NCBI GenBank assembly: GCA_003612585.1
Contig: RAZH01000010.1
Span: 1-64,000 of the forward strand
Source of the DNA: a bacterium 1XD42-54
GTDB taxonomy: Bacteria; Bacillota; Clostridia; Lachnospirales; Lachnospiraceae
DNA length: 64,000 nt
Reading direction: 5' to 3'
Below the pieces are notes generated by a model. That model did not search any database, had not been told where the DNA came from, and saw only the letters and a list, made by a program, of their open reading frames with translations. The position numbers and the translations under genes were made by a program. Below, piece by piece: positions 61,245 through 64,000 of this stretch (within the stretch, counting starts at the first letter, position 1; each line of letters opens with the position of its first letter).

Positions 61245-62981
61245 ATGAGAAACGACAGCTTGTCATGTGAAAAAATTTTTATCAACAGAGATTACAGAGA
61301 AATAAGACAAATTGGCAGAGGCGGAGACGGCACGGTGTATCTTGTATTTCACAAGCCGACAGAACAAATGCGTGCTGCCAAATGCTTTCGGACCGAAAAC
61401 TCGCAAAGACGCCTACAGGAACTGATGCTGATTAAAAGGCTCAGACATTCTGCTTTACCACAGGTTTTGGATATCTGTATTGGTGAACAACAAATTTGGT
61501 TGATTATGGAATATATCAACGGAAGAAATATCTCTGAGATACCTTGTGAAGAGCGGTCCATGATACAGTTTTTTTCTATTGCCCGTCAGCTCTCAGAGAT
61601 ATTGATCTATTTACATACAAGACCGTGTCCGATTTTGCATCTTGATCTTAAGCCAACAAATGTACTTTTACGTCAGGATGGAAGTTTGGTTCTGATTGAT
61701 TTTGGTGCGGCAATTTTAGAAGCCTGGGGAGAGACGCAGGGACATTATGGTACACCAGGTTTTGCTGCGCCTGAGCAGAAACAACAGGGAAAAAGAATTG
61801 ATGTGCGGGCGGATATTTATGGTTATGGGGCACTTTTATATTTTTATTTGTGCGAAAAACGGCCTGTAGTGGCCCAAACGAAAAAAATGGAATGGAATTC
61901 GCCGTGGCAGAAGAGGTGCAAGAGAGGGGTTAGACAGATTGTGGAGAGGTGTCTGTCTCCGGAACCAGAGGGACGTTTTACTGATTTTCAGGAAGTTCAG
62001 AAAGCGTTTGCGCTTGTGAGACTCCGATACCACTGGTACAGGCGGATGCAAAAGAGTATTGGCGTGGTAGTATTTTTGGCTGTAGTACTGGGATTTGCAT
62101 GGAGCCATCTGCTGTATACCGGGATGTTTTCGGAGATCGCCGTCCGGCAGAACAGGAAGAAGTATGATCTTCTTTTGGAACGGTCAGAGGCGCTTGGTTT
62201 TAGTCTGGCAGTGGGATGTTTTGAGGAGGCAGTGAAGCTATGTCCCGGTAGAAACGAGTGGTGTTTTCTGCTGCTTGAACGGATCGGGAGTGATTATATA
62301 TTTGATGAAGGGGAGGAGGAAGCAGTAAGAAAACTGATTTACACAGTACTGCCCGGAGAAGAATGGACTTTTTTGGAATATCAGAAAAGTACGAACAATT
62401 CGGCATACCGGGAACTGGCATATCGCATGGGAATGCTTTATTGGTATTTCTATAGCGGAACCGGAGGGAAACGGGCCGCGGCAAATTGGTTTGAAGCAGC
62501 GGTGGATCTGCAACGAAAGCAAGTAGAATCAGGAGAACAGAAAGAAAACAAGGATGCATGCGAGCAAGAGTCCGCATGGCTGGAATCAGCAAAGATTCAT
62601 GCAGAAATCAGCGGTTATTACGAGAGGCTGGGAAAAAGGGATGCAGAGGGCTTTATGGGAGCGAAATACAGTAGTTATTGGGAAGATTTGAAGAGACTCT
62701 GGGCTTTGGATTCCCTGGAAAAGGAGGGCCGTGGCGTGCAGCTTCATGTTGCAGACGAGCTGCTTGGCTGCATGCTGTTTCATATGCAGGAGATTTATGA
62801 ATCAGGGGAATCATACGAGACAGTGAAAAAATTATTGGAATTATTAGAAAACTTTTTTCAGAGAACGGGGAAAGAGATGGAAGCAACAGACCTGGAGAAG
62901 GCAAAGGAACAGTGCAACGAGGCAAGGGTCTCAATTATGCGAGTTTATGAAAGAATAGGGGGTACTGTATTTGAAAAATAG
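61245..62981 (+). CDS. Transmembrane Hanks-type Ser/Thr protein kinase
   Basis: A 578-residue protein. The kinase domain (1-260) has the Gly loop IGRGGDGTVYL, catalytic Lys46 in AAKCF, HLDLKPTN with catalytic Asp134, IDFGAA with Asp152, and TPGFAAPEQ. All key residues are present, so it should be active; HLD replaces HRD, which suggests activation without loop phosphorylation. One membrane helix (271-291) is followed by about 285 mainly helical, tetratricopeptide-like extracellular residues; there are no PASTA repeats. An AGGAG lies directly against ATG 61245, so TTG 61260 may be used instead. Its stop overlaps the next gene's start, implying a functional pair. Confidence 0.88.
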   Translation: MRNDSLSCEKIFINRDYREIRQIGRGGDGTVYLVFHKPTEQMRAAKCFRTENSQRRLQELMLIKRLRHSALPQVLDICIGEQQIWLIMEYINGRNISEIPCEERSMIQFFSIARQLSEILIYLHTRPCPILHLDLKPTNVLLRQDGSLVLIDFGAAILEAWGETQGHYGTPGFAAPEQKQQGKRIDVRADIYGYGALLYFYLCEKRPVVAQTKKMEWNSPWQKRCKRGVRQIVERCLSPEPEGRFTDFQEVQKAFALVRLRYHWYRRMQKSIGVVVFLAVVLGFAWSHLLYTGMFSEIAVRQNRKKYDLLLERSEALGFSLAVGCFEEAVKLCPGRNEWCFLLLERIGSDYIFDEGEEEAVRKLIYTVLPGEEWTFLEYQKSTNNSAYRELAYRMGMLYWYFYSGTGGKRAAANWFEAAVDLQRKQVESGEQKENKDACEQESAWLESAKIHAEISGYYERLGKRDAEGFMGAKYSSYWEDLKRLWALDSLEKEGRGVQLHVADELLGCMLFHMQEIYESGESYETVKKLLELLENFFQRTGKEMEATDLEKAKEQCNEARVSIMRVYERIGGTVFEK

Positions 62982-64000
62982 TTGTATTGGAAAAGACAAG
63001 AGCAGTAAATGGAGAGATCGCAACGAAATTGAGAAAGGAGAAAACAGGTTCAGGGACGGAGAAGATCAGAAAGAGAACGTCAACAAGAATGTAATAACGA
63101 GTGGACGGGACAATCAAAGAAAAAAGAAAGTATATTGGATGGCAGGAATTTTGTTATCTCTGATTCTGACTATCTTTTTGCTTTGTACCGGCCGTTTTTT
63201 TTGTCCGGAATACCGATCTACGTTTGCATTTGGTGGAATGACAGAAAAAGAATTTCAGGGTATTGTGGAAAAAAGGGATAGCGTGTACCAATTAGAATAT
63301 GAGTCAGAAAGCGAGACTGAGACGGAATCGAAACTAGCGGAAGCTGTAACGGAAAAGAAGAGTGAAGCTGAAACCGAAGATGTAACGGAAGCAGGAAGTG
63401 GAGTTGAAACAGAGGTTGTACCAGAAGGGGAAAGTGAGGTTGAAACAGAAGCTATAACGGAAGAAGAAGGTAGAATTGAAACAGAGGTTGTACCAGAAGG
63501 GGAAAGTGAGGTTGAAACAGAAACTGTATCAGAAAAAGGAAGTGAAGCTGAAACGGAGGTTGTATCGGAAGGGGAAAGTGGGGTTGAAACAGAAGCTACA
63601 ACAGAAGAAGGCTGTGTTGTTGAAACAGAGATTGTACTGGAAGGGGAAAGTGAGGTTGAAACAGAAGCTACAACAGAAGAAGGCTGCGTTGTTGAAACAG
63701 AGGTTGCATCGGAAGAAGGGGAAAGTGAGGTTGAAACGGAAACTGTAACGGAAAACGAAAGCGAAACAGAAAACAGAACGGAGGAATCTGTAGAAAATGA
63801 ATCAGGTACAGAACCGGAACAAGAAACAGCCAGGCAGACTGAAACAGAGAAACAGCCGCAAAAAGTACAACGTGGGAAAGAATATGAGATACGGGGAGAA
63901 CAGAATGCTTGGTATCGAGATGCAAATGATCGGCTGTGGGTACGAGCAGGAAGCAATCTCTATGTGGAAACAAAATCGGGTGGTTATGGCCGTGGAGCCA
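62971..64000 (+). CDS. Membrane protein with Glu/Thr tandem repeats (partial at window end)
   Basis: The frame opens at TTG 62971, inside the last codons of the kinase gene, and stays open to the end of the window (343 codons). A charged N-terminal tail (about 55 residues) precedes a membrane helix (MAGILLSLILTIFLLCTG, about residues 57-74). Eleven 12-residue acidic repeats of VETE-xx-xEGxx type follow (63367-63765). A folded region then begins with GKEYEIRGEQNAWYRD and LWVRAGSNLYVET. The repeats are a likely extended spacer outside the membrane, and the rest is beyond the window. A likely partner or substrate of the kinase; Thr residues in the repeats could be phosphorylated only if they face the cytoplasm. 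Confidence 0.75.
   Translation, partial: MKNSCIGKDKSSKWRDRNEIEKGENRFRDGEDQKENVNKNVITSGRDNQRKKKVYWMAGILLSLILTIFLLCTGRFFCPEYRSTFAFGGMTEKEFQGIVEKRDSVYQLEYESESETETESKLAEAVTEKKSEAETEDVTEAGSGVETEVVPEGESEVETEAITEEEGRIETEVVPEGESEVETETVSEKGSEAETEVVSEGESGVETEATTEEGCVVETEIVLEGESEVETEATTEEGCVVETEVASEEGESEVETETVTENESETENRTEESVENESGTEPEQETARQTETEKQPQKVQRGKEYEIRGEQNAWYRDANDRLWVRAGSNLYVETKSGGYGRGA
63367..63765 (+). repeat. 36-bp in-frame tandem repeats
   Basis: Eleven units, ten of 36 and one of 39 bases, each encoding VETE (or AETE, IETE) plus eight variable residues with a central Glu-Gly. Two adjacent pairs (63583-63654 and 63655-63729) are almost identical over 72 bases, showing recent duplication by recombination. 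Confidence 0.85.

Noticed and set aside
63367-63765. CRISPR-like array
   Set aside because: The units are contiguous, in frame and without unique spacers; they encode a peptide repeat. No cas genes are present and no other array was seen in the window.
63255-63956. 233-codon Ser/Val/Thr-rich frame on the minus strand
   Set aside because: It is the antisense shadow of the Glu/Thr repeat gene; its repeats are the complement of the 36-bp units, and the plus-strand frame continues from TTG 62971 with a membrane helix.

Overview
The window reads as chromosomal DNA of a Gram-positive anaerobe of the class Clostridia, most likely a gut Lachnospiraceae member. The grounds are moderate GC content, strong AGGAGG-type ribosome binding sites, frequent GTG/TTG starts, and gene content: a glycogen phosphorylase, an AGCS-type amino acid carrier, CotH/VTC/DUF4956 genes, an ammonium transporter fused to a PII domain, GHKL/LytTR and LytS/AraC two-component systems, and a LytR-CpsA-Psr protein. 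This is inference from content; no 16S or other marker gene is present.

Layout. 1-4090 is an AT-rich accessory segment with an IS66 transposase remnant, a RhuM-type gene, an orphan RlmD-like C-terminal piece, a small unknown, a KilA-N gene and an unknown gene. 4431-6684 is a MerR regulator with an ABC transporter whose permease is broken. 6933-11131 holds a PAS-GGDEF gene, a truncated small gene, and a three-gene operon (two coiled-coil proteins plus a lipoprotein joining a binding-protein-like domain to a VWA domain). 11193-16272 carries a VanY-like carboxypeptidase, a secreted repeat protein, azlCD and an amino acid carrier. 16403-19883 is the polyphosphate-polymerase-like/DUF4956/CotH cluster. 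19933-24153 has an acetyltransferase, a YbaK-type deacylase, a MarR-MATE pair and a DUF362 gene. 24232-30372 is a sugar-binding protein, a LytS-type kinase and an AraC-type response regulator, followed by a secreted GH3 glycosidase. 30669-36401 is an ABC/FtsX exporter with its own two-component system, then a small MerR gene.

Two tRNA-Leu genes (AAG on minus, CAG on plus) sit at 36529-36863. 37035-43347 holds an LCP protein, a small Asn-rich protein, a rhodanese, and a tight housekeeping cluster (two phosphodiesterases, an rRNA methyltransferase, a secreted papain-like protease, an XTP/dITP pyrophosphatase). 43539-51042 has glgP facing a five-gene regulatory/ABC operon. 51075-53976 has an ASKHA-type activator, a small membrane-protein gene with three LexA-like boxes, and a HAD phosphatase. 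54006-60793 has amt-PII, an amidase/serine-hydrolase fusion, a MerR/MATE divergent pair and a Cys-rich protein. 61038-64000 starts an operon of a transmembrane Ser/Thr kinase and a Glu/Thr repeat membrane protein that runs off the window.

The most notable regulatory signal is the cluster of three 14-bp LexA-type boxes (each 13 of 14 to the Gram-positive consensus CGAACRNRYGTTYG) at the promoter of an uncharacterised 111-residue membrane protein, a candidate new SOS effector. Others are two matching 19-bp-spacer MerR promoters that may link the regulator at 36015 to the DUF362 gene at 23201, and a 21-bp-period direct repeat that looks like a LytTR operator before an ABC transporter.
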